Below, piece by piece: positions 13,601 to 25,700 of a stretch of DNA of 64,000 nucleotides. Position 1 is the first letter of the stretch, and the number at the start of each line of letters is the position of its first letter. The notes below the pieces were generated by a model. That model worked only from the letters and a program-made list of their open reading frames with translations, did no database searches and was not told the origin of the DNA. The translations under genes and the position numbers were made by a program. The stretch is from Zhengitettix transpicula (taxonomy: Eukaryota; Arthropoda; Insecta; Orthoptera; Tetrigidae): assembly GCA_037074705.1 (NCBI GenBank), contig CM073593.1, forward strand, positions 7,383,001-7,447,000. Reading direction: 5' to 3'.

Positions 13601-15051
13601 AATTTTTCCCATAATTAGTCTCTTTCATAAAAAGATTTATTTAATCAAACAGAGAGAGTTTTGTCATGTGTATACATATTTGGCGCTCACATACCAAAGT
13701 GATGGAAATAATTTTAAGTCCATTGTTTCAGCTGATCAGTAACAAATTGGGATACTTGCCTTATATAAAATTCAGCATGGGATTAATTGGGGAATGTGGT
13801 GAAACTTTAAATAATTTCCATCTGTAGCAATAGTTGAAGTTATTTGAGTATAGTGGCATGAGACATTATTTAGAATAGTTGTGTTTAATTTTAAAGTATT
13901 GTAGTGGTTAACAGTGCAATTGGAAAGAGTTTTAACAGATGAATTTGAAATAGAATTTTTTCTAAAAGTATAACAGTTTTTCACAAACCTTAAAAAGAGC
14001 TATTATAATGCTTCATTTTTCCTTAACAGCAATGCTGTCATTTAGTAGCAAGAAAAAAGAAAGGATACGCCCACGATTTTTGCCAGATTCTTCACAAAGA
14101 GGAGCCATATCCTGGCAGGTATTATTGGATGACAGTGGGACATCTGCACTTGTACCATGTTTTTTGGCCATTTCAACTGATACTCTTGTATTGATAGAAG
14201 AGAGGTCAAGGGAAATTGTTTTTGTGACACCATGTAAGGCTGTACTTGGTTGGCAAGCACAAAGTAATAGGTCAGTTTTTTCTAATTTATATATAAAATA
14301 TATTTTTCAACTGTCATTTATAATTTATCAATAAATAAACTGCCTTGTTTGAAAATGGTTTATTAACAAAAAATTAAATATACTGTCATTTTGTCCTTGT
14401 TTAATATTATTACTAAACCTTAAGATGTTGTGAAACTCAAGACCATTTATTTATAACATATTTTTTTAGTAACTCCAGCACTTTACAATTTTTATAAGTT
14501 TGAATAATTGTAATGTAGGAATCAGTTATTGAGACTGTTGCATTCATTAAGACAACTGAATTCTGACAGTATAATTCATTTTTAATCGTAATATAGAACA
14601 CTAGCGACAGATACTATATCATACATTAAATGGAATACATGTAATTTAAATAACTTTTCAATATATACCATGTTACAATTTAAAGATTCCTCCTTTTTAA
14701 TTTATATTGTTTCTGCAATTATCTTGGGAAGTTCATTAAATATTAATTTGTGAGTAATTACAAAAATTGCTAATCTTTATTTATATAGTTTATTTTTTAT
14801 TGTATTATTGATTTGCTATAGACTATATATATAATATTAGTAAGTATATGACATTGTCAAAATAATTGTGATATTAGTATAGAAAGGAAAGAGATATAGC
14901 TTGTGGCTTACCTGAAAGTGAAGTACGGTGTAGCCATAGGGAACCGAAGGTAATTCTTCAAATTATTGGAGCCTCTCAACCTCCTTCTTCCTTCCTTCCT
15001 TCCTGAAGCCACAAGCTATCTTTATTTCCTTCCCATACCACACACACGCAC

Positions 15052-15108
<57 letters not shown>

Positions 15109-15334
15109 TACACAGAATACGTGGGTTCAAGTCCCGCCTGGGTCAAATATTTTCAGTCTTTCCTTCTTCTTCCATCCTTCTCTCTGCTTTGAACATATGC
15201 TTTTCTATGTGCGTAATTCTTCGCCCGAGCATATAAATTCAAATAAAGCGCAATCCTCCTATTTCTCCTATTTATTTCTATCCTTCCTCACTATCCAAGT
15301 TTGAATGTGAATTAATTCCTTAAATGGATCCTCC

Positions 15335-15376
<42 letters not shown>

Positions 15377-16733
15377 AATAATCAACAATTAGGGTTAATT
15401 AAATTTTGCCCCACATAGTGGTAGCCATTTATGTAATGATAGGCTTTATTTAAATGAAAAAGATAATCAATTTTTTTTAACAAAATTATTTATTAATTTG
15501 TGGCTTCTAAAATTTACAAACAATTACAATAAAATGAAAATCTCTTAATCTCTCAGGGTCTTTACTGGGTTTGATGATTTACAGTGAAAATTATTGCATG
15601 ATCTTATTAACAAAACAGTTTAAAATTTACTGCAAAATAATGTGCTGATAAATGAAAGAAAAGCTACAAGAAAAGCGAACGAAATCTGACTTTACTCTTT
15701 TAGTTAGCGTTTACAGATTTTATTAAAATTTTGGTTACTTACGCATTGTTCGGCTGGTACCAGCATTCTTTTAGCACTTTAAAAGTACACTATATTGCAC
15801 AATTTTTACTCAGATTCTAAATTTTTCTCACAGATTCTACACTTATGAAGTTGAAACGTGATTACTAGGCTCCCAGGAATTCAGATGATCCTCCTAATTG
15901 GTCGGCTATCGGATGTAATTTTCCTTCAGCACGAAAATGTTCAAGTTCTTTATAATGAAGCAAACCCTTGCTTCCGTTGGCTAATTGTTAGCCCATCTAC
16001 TCGGTCCAACTAACTGCTTGCTTACAGGAATCTTATGAGTTGCTGATTTTTAGCCTTTTACCGCTTTATTTATCAGTTTGGATTGAAAACTTCTAAGTAG
16101 CTCGGTGAAGATTTACTTTTACAATGCCTCTCCTTTCGTGGCTGACCGTAGACTTCGACTTTTCTCTTTCGCTCCTCTCTGTAGACTTTGACTATTTTTT
16201 ACAATGTCTCTCGCCTTGTGGTTGACTGAAGACTGCCCATACTTTTGCGCGCGTAATCGCCATTCCGAACACTCAATAATAGGAACAGAGCTGGTCACTC
16301 ATTGTCGCTTTGCTCGCTCTCACTATAATGCAAATTGTTCGCTAACAATTCAAATTATTTAAAAACAATTCATGGCTTAATTAATTGGCATTACAATATA
16401 TATATATACGCATTATTGGTATGGAAAGGAAAGAGAGATAGATTGTGGCTTACCTGAAAGTGAAGTGCGGTGTTGCCATAAGGAACTTAAGGTTGTTCTT
16501 CAAATTTTCGGAGGCTCTCAGCCTCCTTCTTCAGGAAGGAGTGTTTCACCACATACCGTGCACCGGCTGGCTGCGGACTGCGGAGTTTTGACCACCACAC
16601 GGCTAGTAACCCATAAACAATTAACCATTAATTGAGAGCCTCCGAATATTTGAAGAACAACCTTAAGTTCCTTATGGCAACACCGCACTTCACTTTCAGG
16701 TAAGCCACAATCTATCTCTCTTTCCTTTCCATA

Positions 16734-16786
<53 letters not shown>

Positions 16787-19700
16787 TAAAAACAAATTTA
16801 CATTTAGAAGGTGTAATCAAATATTTTTATTATACAATCGTTCATAAATCGAATAAATAAATATCCAAAGTATGAACCAAATTTAATGTGCTCATTTTGG
16901 GATTATTTCAATCTGGAGGTTCTAGAAGAAACTCTAAAATTAATTTTGGAGCAATGTACAGATTCCATAAATGGGACTTTTAATGTTGTAGCAATGTTTT
17001 TATAATTACGGTTTGTAAATGGTCTGACAAATTCATTCTATAAGATATGATTCTATAAAATTTATTTTATACAGTTTCATATCTGTAGATAAATTTATTT
17101 GTGAAGATTGACCAAACATTAATATGGGTTTCACCAATGCTACATATAAAATTTTAATAGTCATTAGAGTGGAATAATTCACACTTCTAAAAGATCAAAT
17201 TTGCATAGCTGTATTAATTGATGCACTATGTGCTTCAAATGTCCTTTTTTAAAAAATTGAATATTATTTTTTAATGGTATTAACTCTTTTCAATACAGAA
17301 CAGTCAATATTGTACAGAAAAATATTTATATATGTGTGTTTGTAACACTTGTGTAAAATGTGACAAGGTCAAATTAAATAACACATTTGGATAGGAAAGA
17401 GAGACAGCGTATTCAGATTACCTGGAAGCAAATGTTAGTCCAATCAGACTGTGCAGAAATAAAAATCAAATTTTTGAGGACCTGAGCCCCCTTCCTCAGA
17501 ATAGCAGATCCGAACTGTGAGTTGGCCAACACACAGTTCAGACCTTTTTTCCTGACAAAAGCAGCTCAGATCCTCAAAAATTTGAAATATTTTTTCTACG
17601 CATATTAATAACATTTATATATAAAGGGGATGGGGTTAATTAAATTTCTTGTTATTAGTATAACTCAATCAGTAATGCGGAAATTTCTTTTTATTAGTCT
17701 AAGGTTGTATCATCATCAAGGAGAGTGCATCACTCTTCAGATGCGTGGGGAAGGAGATGAGTTACCTGAAGTTCTTCTTCGTCTTCGTGCTGTAACTTCA
17801 GGTACTGATGCACAAGAGATGACACTGCGCCGCAATTTAGTTGGCCAGTTGGGATTTCATTTACAACCAGATGGTGTTGTAACTCAGGTTGAAGGACTGG
17901 GTCAAGCTTGGCAAGCTGGATTACGCCAAGGGGCAAGACTTGTAGAGGTAGTAATTAGTTTTCAAGCATTAGAACAAACAATAAAATGAATTTTAAATGT
18001 ATTTGTGTTTTTTGTACTACCAAAATTATAATAATTTATTTAATACATTTCTTATAGATATGCAAAATAGCTGTATCTACTCTCTCCCATGACCAGATGG
18101 TTGATCTCTTAAAAACATCAATGATGGTAATTGTTACTGTCATCCCTCCTATGGCAGATGGAACACCTAGAAGGTAAGGGTTCAATAAATTGGCTCAGTA
18201 ACTCTTGATAATTAAGATTTCTGTAGTATATAAATTATGTATTAACAATTTTCAATATTAGTAAATTTAGGTTCTCCTTCTTAAGAAAAGATCACAGTAA
18301 TGGAAAAAATAACAGAAAAATACATACATTTAGAGTGGTAGATGAAAGTAAAGAATAAAAGGTTTTTAACTTCCTTTTCTTTTCTTTACTTTTTACCTAC
18401 CCCACTAAATGTGTATGTATTTATTTTTCTGTTATTTTTCAATTATTGTGACCTTTCCTATAAGTAAAAACTAAAAGTATTCAATTGGTGTTGCTAAATT
18501 TCTTACTATGAACCTAGTTTTGTTGTCTGTATTTAAAAACTGCTGAAAAATGAAAATATATTGAATGTTGCAGAGGGTGCACATTGCAAAATTGTCGCTT
18601 CACTTTAGATGGTTGTGAAGGTGATTATGAAAATGTGACAAGTCCTGCAGATAACAAAGCTGATTATGCCGTTCCTGGAAATCATAGACGTATGTATGAA
18701 TGGAACTTCGCACCACTTTGGTCTAGTAGCAGTTCAGGTTACGGTACAGGAAGTAGTAGCAAATCATTTACTGGAGGAGGAAATACAAACACCGATGTCT
18801 CACGATTCCCTTCAAATCCTGAGGTAATGTTAAATGTAGAATTTATTCCAGACTTCTTAGTTATGATCTATAAAGTGAACAATTTATACTGTTGTACCTG
18901 ACATTGAAAATTAATATTATATAATGGCCAAGAAGTTAGTCAGGAATTAATTATAAACAAATATTACTTGTTCATTATTATTTTAACAAAAATTTCTAAT
19001 ACTTAACGTTTCTTCCATAAACCCTTAACCTCATCGGGTGTTTACTACAAAATCATTTATTCTTTGTGTAAGTAATTTTTGTTTATAGTTAATTCCAAAC
19101 TGACTTCTTGGCTATTATAACTTTAATGTTTATATCTGTAACTTACTTACTTTGGCATGTTGAAAAATAACAAACTTCCTATCTCTTGTTTAAAAGTTTT
19201 TCCTATGGACTTAATTTTTTTTTTATCACATCAAAGTATATATATTAAAAATGAAAATTCTGTTAAAAATTTGTATCAGTTAATATAATATAATTAGTGT
19301 AAAATGGCCAAAAGTTAGAATTTATTAAAATTAAAATTTACAGTTAACTACAAAACATTTCTTCCCTTTGCTTAGGTACCACTTCACTTGTATCTGAGTT
19401 ATTAATAAATAGAAGTAGTGAAAAAGACGTGAATAAGTTGAGTCCCAAATAAATAAATTTAGTATAACATGGTTACTTACATAATTAAAGAAACAATTAA
19501 AATGTTATGTGAATTTATATAAACAAAATACAGAAAAAAATTTGACTTCCTCCATCAACTTCCAGAGCCAAAATGAGAGAAATCAATGTCATTCAAAAAC
19601 TGTAACTGATTTTTTAACATAAGAAGTAAACCTTCAAAATTACAAGAATATATCAGTTTAAATCATATCAACACTGAATCATACATGCAATTTAAATTTT

Positions 19701-22700
19701 GTGTATCTGTTTTTACATTAATTGAAATGCATATTAGGTCAACTATAAATTTTTGCATACAAAAATTAGTTTTATTTGTCATGTTTATATTGACTGAAGG
19801 TTTCCCCTGTGAATAGAATTAAGGAAAACTTCTCCATTTACTAATAGGGTAGTTCAGTTACTTGCTGTGTGTTAAACAAATTGGATTTGTCATTTGCACA
19901 AAAAGCATTATTACCTAATGAAATTACCCTGATGAATAATTGAGAAGTTTTTCTTAATGTGAATATTAACTTTTGGGTATATCCACATGATATTATTAGG
20001 ATTGTTATCCTGGCATTATGTTAAAATGCTTGGAACTATTGATCCTTAAGGATTTTTTTATCGATTTACATTAATTTCTGAATTGATTAACAATCTACAC
20101 TTCATATTTATTATACAGTCACTGTAATTTGAAACACTAGTACATAAATCTATAAATAGAACATAAAAAAATTATCAAATATAAAACATCTTCATTAAAA
20201 TTATAATAATTAGATGAATAAATAGCCAAATAACAGACAAAAATAAGTACTAAATAAATATCAAACAACACTTCTGCAATCCTTGTTGGTTTTTCGTAAG
20301 GTGATTTAAAAAATGCAATAGCCATAAGAATGGCACACCACACAAACCCAGGTGACAAACTCTAAATATGATTTATTTATCTAATTAGTATAAAGTATAG
20401 TAATAATGTTTTGAAATTATTCTTTAACTCAGTCATAGTTTAGTACACATAATTTAATTTCCATTATAATAGTTTTTTAAATATTTTAGGGGACCCTCAC
20501 TAGCTCCTCAAGTGGACACTCTAGTGATGATCGATGGTATGAACTGCTGGAGCATACAGAAGCAGATGAATCACCTCCACCACCACCGTTACCAGCGAGG
20601 CTTGGATCTGGTGGTGGAAGTGCCTTTCAACAAGTAAAACAACGAAGAGGTGGCCCTTCCGTAGAAGAGCATGTTCTTCATACCAAAGTACAAGTGACAC
20701 ATTCACTACCTCTCCCACATGCATCATTCTCATTGCCACTCACTCCACCTCAACAGCATGATTTTAAACTCAGCGAAAAAGTTTCCTGTGTCAAGAACAG
20801 GTCAATAGATTACCTCAATGTAAATACACGTTCTGTGAAGGTATGTATGCATGTTCAACTGCATTTAAAAAACATACAATATAGAATAATTATTTGATCA
20901 ATTTTTTAATGTTACATTTCTTATTAATCATTATTCTGTGTTATTTCTTTGTTCAACATTTTGCATATAGTCCTTTCTTAAAACTGTAAGCGTAGTTCAA
21001 ACCAGTTTGTTACCCAAAGCTTGATGATATCACATTTGATGTATTGCCAACCTTCTTATCCTTAAATGTATTGTAATTTAATAAGTATAAGCAAACCAAG
21101 TTTTCTTGTAAGAAAAATAATGACAATATTTAGAATCTCATCCAAGTGTAGTTTCAAGCAAGCTCAAGATGAAATAAAAAACATATTCAAATTTTTAGTC
21201 AGTATTGTACATTACACATTGTTTGTAAATAATTAATATTTATGACTAATTAGTAATGTTTTTCTTGTTGCAAAAAGATTGTTATCATAGAGATACATTC
21301 AATTTATTAAAATATAATCACAAGTTTATTTACATAAAACAGAACAATAAACAATTATAGAAATTTGTCATAATTTTATTGCTTGTTGTACCTGAAACAC
21401 TGCTAACTATTAATTCTGTTCAATGTTTTAGGGTCCAGATTTCACCAATCAGCAACATGGAGTAGAAAAATCAAAAACTTGTAGTCTCCCACCAGACTGT
21501 GCCATCCGTGGTTTGGCCCATAGTGATGGACACTCAACTGACACCAGTTCTGCAACAAGTGATCGTCTCTTTGGAGTGCCTAGTGAAGGTATCGTGATTA
21601 AATGTTGTTGTTGCTTCCAAAATTCATGTAGATGACTTTACTTTTGTTTGCTCACAAGTATCTACAGAATCAAATCTGTAAGTGATAGTAGTTGTAGGTA
21701 AAATATTACATTAAGGTGATTATCCAATTGTCTGATGGTTCAACTTTTAATTAAAAATAATTTTGAATTTATTTAAATAATTTAAATTGGACATTTCTAT
21801 GTCAATGGTCAGATACAAAGATACCATGAGGTATAAGGAGCATAATATTTCTTTTACTGTTTGTAATACTATAGAAGTGCAAAAATTACAAACACTAGCA
21901 TAAATGACTCATCCAAATGTATTTCGAACGTTACAAAGAAGACACAATAGATTAAACAGCGTTATAGATATTGCTTAATGATTTAGTTGTACTTCGTATA
22001 TTTATTTTACTTTATATGGATCATTTCTATGATAATCTTAGAGCAACGATGGGCAACTCCTGGGCTGCAGGCCACATCCGGCCCTCATGCATGATTTGTC
22101 AGGCGCTCCATTAAATTTCTCTGCATATTATTTGTGCAGTTGACCAAAATTTTAAAATAACAGATTATTTGCTCGCACTTCAAGCAAGTTTCATGAGGTA
22201 TTAGCGACACTAATTTGGAAAACTCCTGATGTGTATCAATTACATAAATTTCACCAAATCTTAAAACTTCTTGCAAAAGAAAGGCAATCCCAAGGTTCTC
22301 ATTAGTCACAAATGTAACACTATTATTTTATTATATATAATACCAACACTATGTTTACTTACATATTCTGTACCTTTTCTTTTTTAAATAAATACTATTA
22401 CTCTCAATTGTTTTTGTTTTGGACTGTAGGCCATTATACATTTATCTATATGGCCCCCTACAAAAAAAAAGGTTGCCCACCCCTGGTCTAGTGTGATACC
22501 TCCTTTCTAAATCTATGGTTTTATATTGTTACAAACAAAGGTATGATCATTGGAAATTCTGTTTGCTAAGTACCGAGTGATTATTAACTGTAAGCTTAAA
22601 ATTAAAACTATGCTCCTTAATTTTAGTTTTTAAAGATACCTCTATTAATCATGTCAGTAAGTGGGAGGAGGATAAACCTATACCATTGTTTTAATAGTCT

Positions 22701-25700
22701 TGATTATATTTCATCCCAACCACTACTGTGTGTATTTTTCACAATACTACTGGTTTGTCTGTATCTGACCATTTAAATATTATTTGTTTACAGTCATTCT
22801 ATAAAGTGCACTAAAATTCAACTTCATATTTATTTGTTTCTAGATGAACTTTCAGCAGGAAGTAGTAACGTATCACCTCGACTGAGACGGTCAAATAAAC
22901 ACCATGGTGGTACATTGACACCGTCAAGTGGTAGTAGTCGTAATCAAAGTCCCCGTCCAGGTCCAAGTGGAGAAGCAAGGTTAAGACCCGGTGTTACACC
23001 CAGATCTGCTTCAAATAGGAACAGTGCTAGTTTGGCTCACAGTACATTACAGGAGGACTTGATGCGGCTGATAAATCCTGATTACTTGGAAGCAGAGTGT
23101 GGAATTTCTGGAAATAATAAGGTATTTATAACCTCAAAGTTATTATGTACAATATTATATATTTTTAAAGAACTAACATGGTCATATGTTCAACTTAGAA
23201 TCGTAATAATGATGAAAACGTATCTGGCATTTATAATAATGTAAATAAATATATGGCCTTCAGTCAATAAATTATGTTCATTAACAAAAATTAATTGTAC
23301 CATGTTTCGCCCTTTTTTAAGGACCTCTTTTTTTTTCTGGTTACAACATCAAGGAAACAGAACTTTGTCCCTAAATTTTATGCTTGATATGGATATATGT
23401 TCAAACTTAGAATCATTTATAAGTACAAAAGTAACATTATCAGTTATTACAAGAAGCAGAATGAACTGATTAGAATAGAAAAATCTCAGCAGGGATAGGA
23501 ATCGAACCCAAAACCACTGCTTAGTATGTGATCATCATAACCTATTTTCTGTACTTATCGACTTCTGATCAGTAGCAAGCTTTCTCTATCCATTGTATTG
23601 TTCAGACCTGAACACATGTTTACCTACAATTCCCTGTCCTGTGTAGCTGGTTCTATCGTAATCTGTTACTTCGCTTTCATAGATTTTGAGCTAAGCTTGA
23701 TTGAAAGTATTTCTTCTGTTATTGAATTAAAACAGAATAGTTTGTGAACACAAAACCATTCAATAGCATGACAGTTAGTTCCAAATATAGTTTAGTTTCC
23801 TTCCCAACTTGAGCTTTCTGAGTCCAAATCATTGCACTATATTTGTAGACATAATAAAATCTGTGGTTGTAAAAGTATTATATTAATTTTAGTTGAGTTA
23901 AGTTCTGGTTGTACATATTTTGTACAGTATCTTGAATTTTGTTAATTATACTTAATTATGCATATTATTTTTAAATCTAAGAATCTTAAGTTAGACCATA
24001 TTTATATTTTAGGAACACCAAGTTAACGGTAAAGTTCATAGTAGTGGCAGCAGTAATTCCAGTGGGCCAGTTTCATCTGATTCTTCAATACGTTCCCGGT
24101 CAAGAGAGAATCTGTGTGTTTCTGGTGTTACCAATCTAAGTGTGCTACCAACTTCAGAGCCAGATCGTGACCAAAGAGTAAACAATGAACGTGGTGAAGT
24201 GATATTAACAATGGCAAGACCGGCAACAGTTATTTCAAATGCTAGTACAGCATCAAGTCCAGCTCCCAGTGAAAATAAGCATAGCAAAGAGGACAGGTGA
24301 AAAATATTTTATATTCATATTATATGTTATGTGAGTAAGTCCACCAAAATTTATATTATTTGTTATCTACCAAATCTTTCATGAAAATTTATTTTAATTA
24401 TGTTTGCTTTTGTAGTGTAGTGTAAAATGTCATACCTGAAGAGGTCACAAATTAGCAATGAAACGTACTGTAATTTTCAACAAATATATTTTTCTGACTT
24501 TAATCATTAATTATTAATTTATAATAATGATACTTTTGTTGTATGTGATGTGGATTATTAATTCTTTGTGGCATTCAAAGTTTGGGAATGGAAATTACTT
24601 ATATATTTTTATAAGCAAATAATTGTTTCAGATACCTTAATTTTTAATTATTCATTACAGTTGTTAAAGAATATACATTTAGTAGAAAATAACATTTCTG
24701 CTCTTTTCTATTGGTTTTACATATTTTCAACTTTACACTTGTAACTTTTTGAAGAATTATTTTTATTTCATTTTAGTATGGTTATATTCAGAAGACAGTC
24801 CAAGCCAGAACCTCTACCATTACCTGATGCCCGTGAAATGGACTGGCCAAGCCTTGTAGATACTGCAACAAGAGCTATGCTGCAAGTTCGAGAAACGACT
24901 ACAGTACCTGAAGCAGCTCGTAATGGAGAAAGTTTGGGACATTGGGTAGATGATGTTGCTGAGAGACTAGGATTAGATTCTTCTCAGTTAGTATAAATTC
25001 ATTTTATTATGAAGTAATTTCACTTTAGGTGTAATGTTTTAATATAACTACTTTGGAAACAATTCTTCCACGAGTTCTATTTTATATTTAGTTTCATTTT
25101 TGCCACTTCTCCCTCAAGTGTATCTTGAAGCTACATTGTAATGATTCTATAACTTTTCTAGTGACAGTATCTGTCAAGTATTAAGCATAGAGCAATTTTA
25201 CATAATTGGAAATAATATAGTTACTTGATATTATTCACAAATATGGCTAGACTGCTCACAATTATAACAAGAAGGAACCCAATGAGGCAACAACAAAGGC
25301 TTGTAACCAACTGTATTCCAAAGAGTCTAAATTTAAAGAGAATCTCAAAAGTCTTACGGCCAACTTAAATGTCTCAGACATACAACACTTTATTGTTATT
25401 TAATATTTAACCCAAATCTTCTTTAAAGTAAAGAATATACTTTTTAACACTTTCCCTTGTTAAATATAAAATTACTACAATACCATCTGATTGCTCAAAA
25501 TCTTTGTACTTATCTTTGGCAGTGTCTTGGTCATGATGTCCACTATCTGCTGTTCAGTTGGAATTTATTGAACTTTAAATCTTCCTTCATTAAGTTTTTC
25601 ACAAATAAAAAAAGTCCTCTATAACTATATGTTTAATTCAGCAATGAACCGCAGTATTCTGCAATCTTTTTATTACTGCTAAATTGTCTGTGTATAATTG

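Noticed and set aside
24987..24996. Reading through the end of SIPA1L exon p to a stop (GTATAA) as an alternative C-terminus
   Set aside because: A good donor, GTTAGT, and exact phase with the conserved coiled-coil exon show normal splicing.
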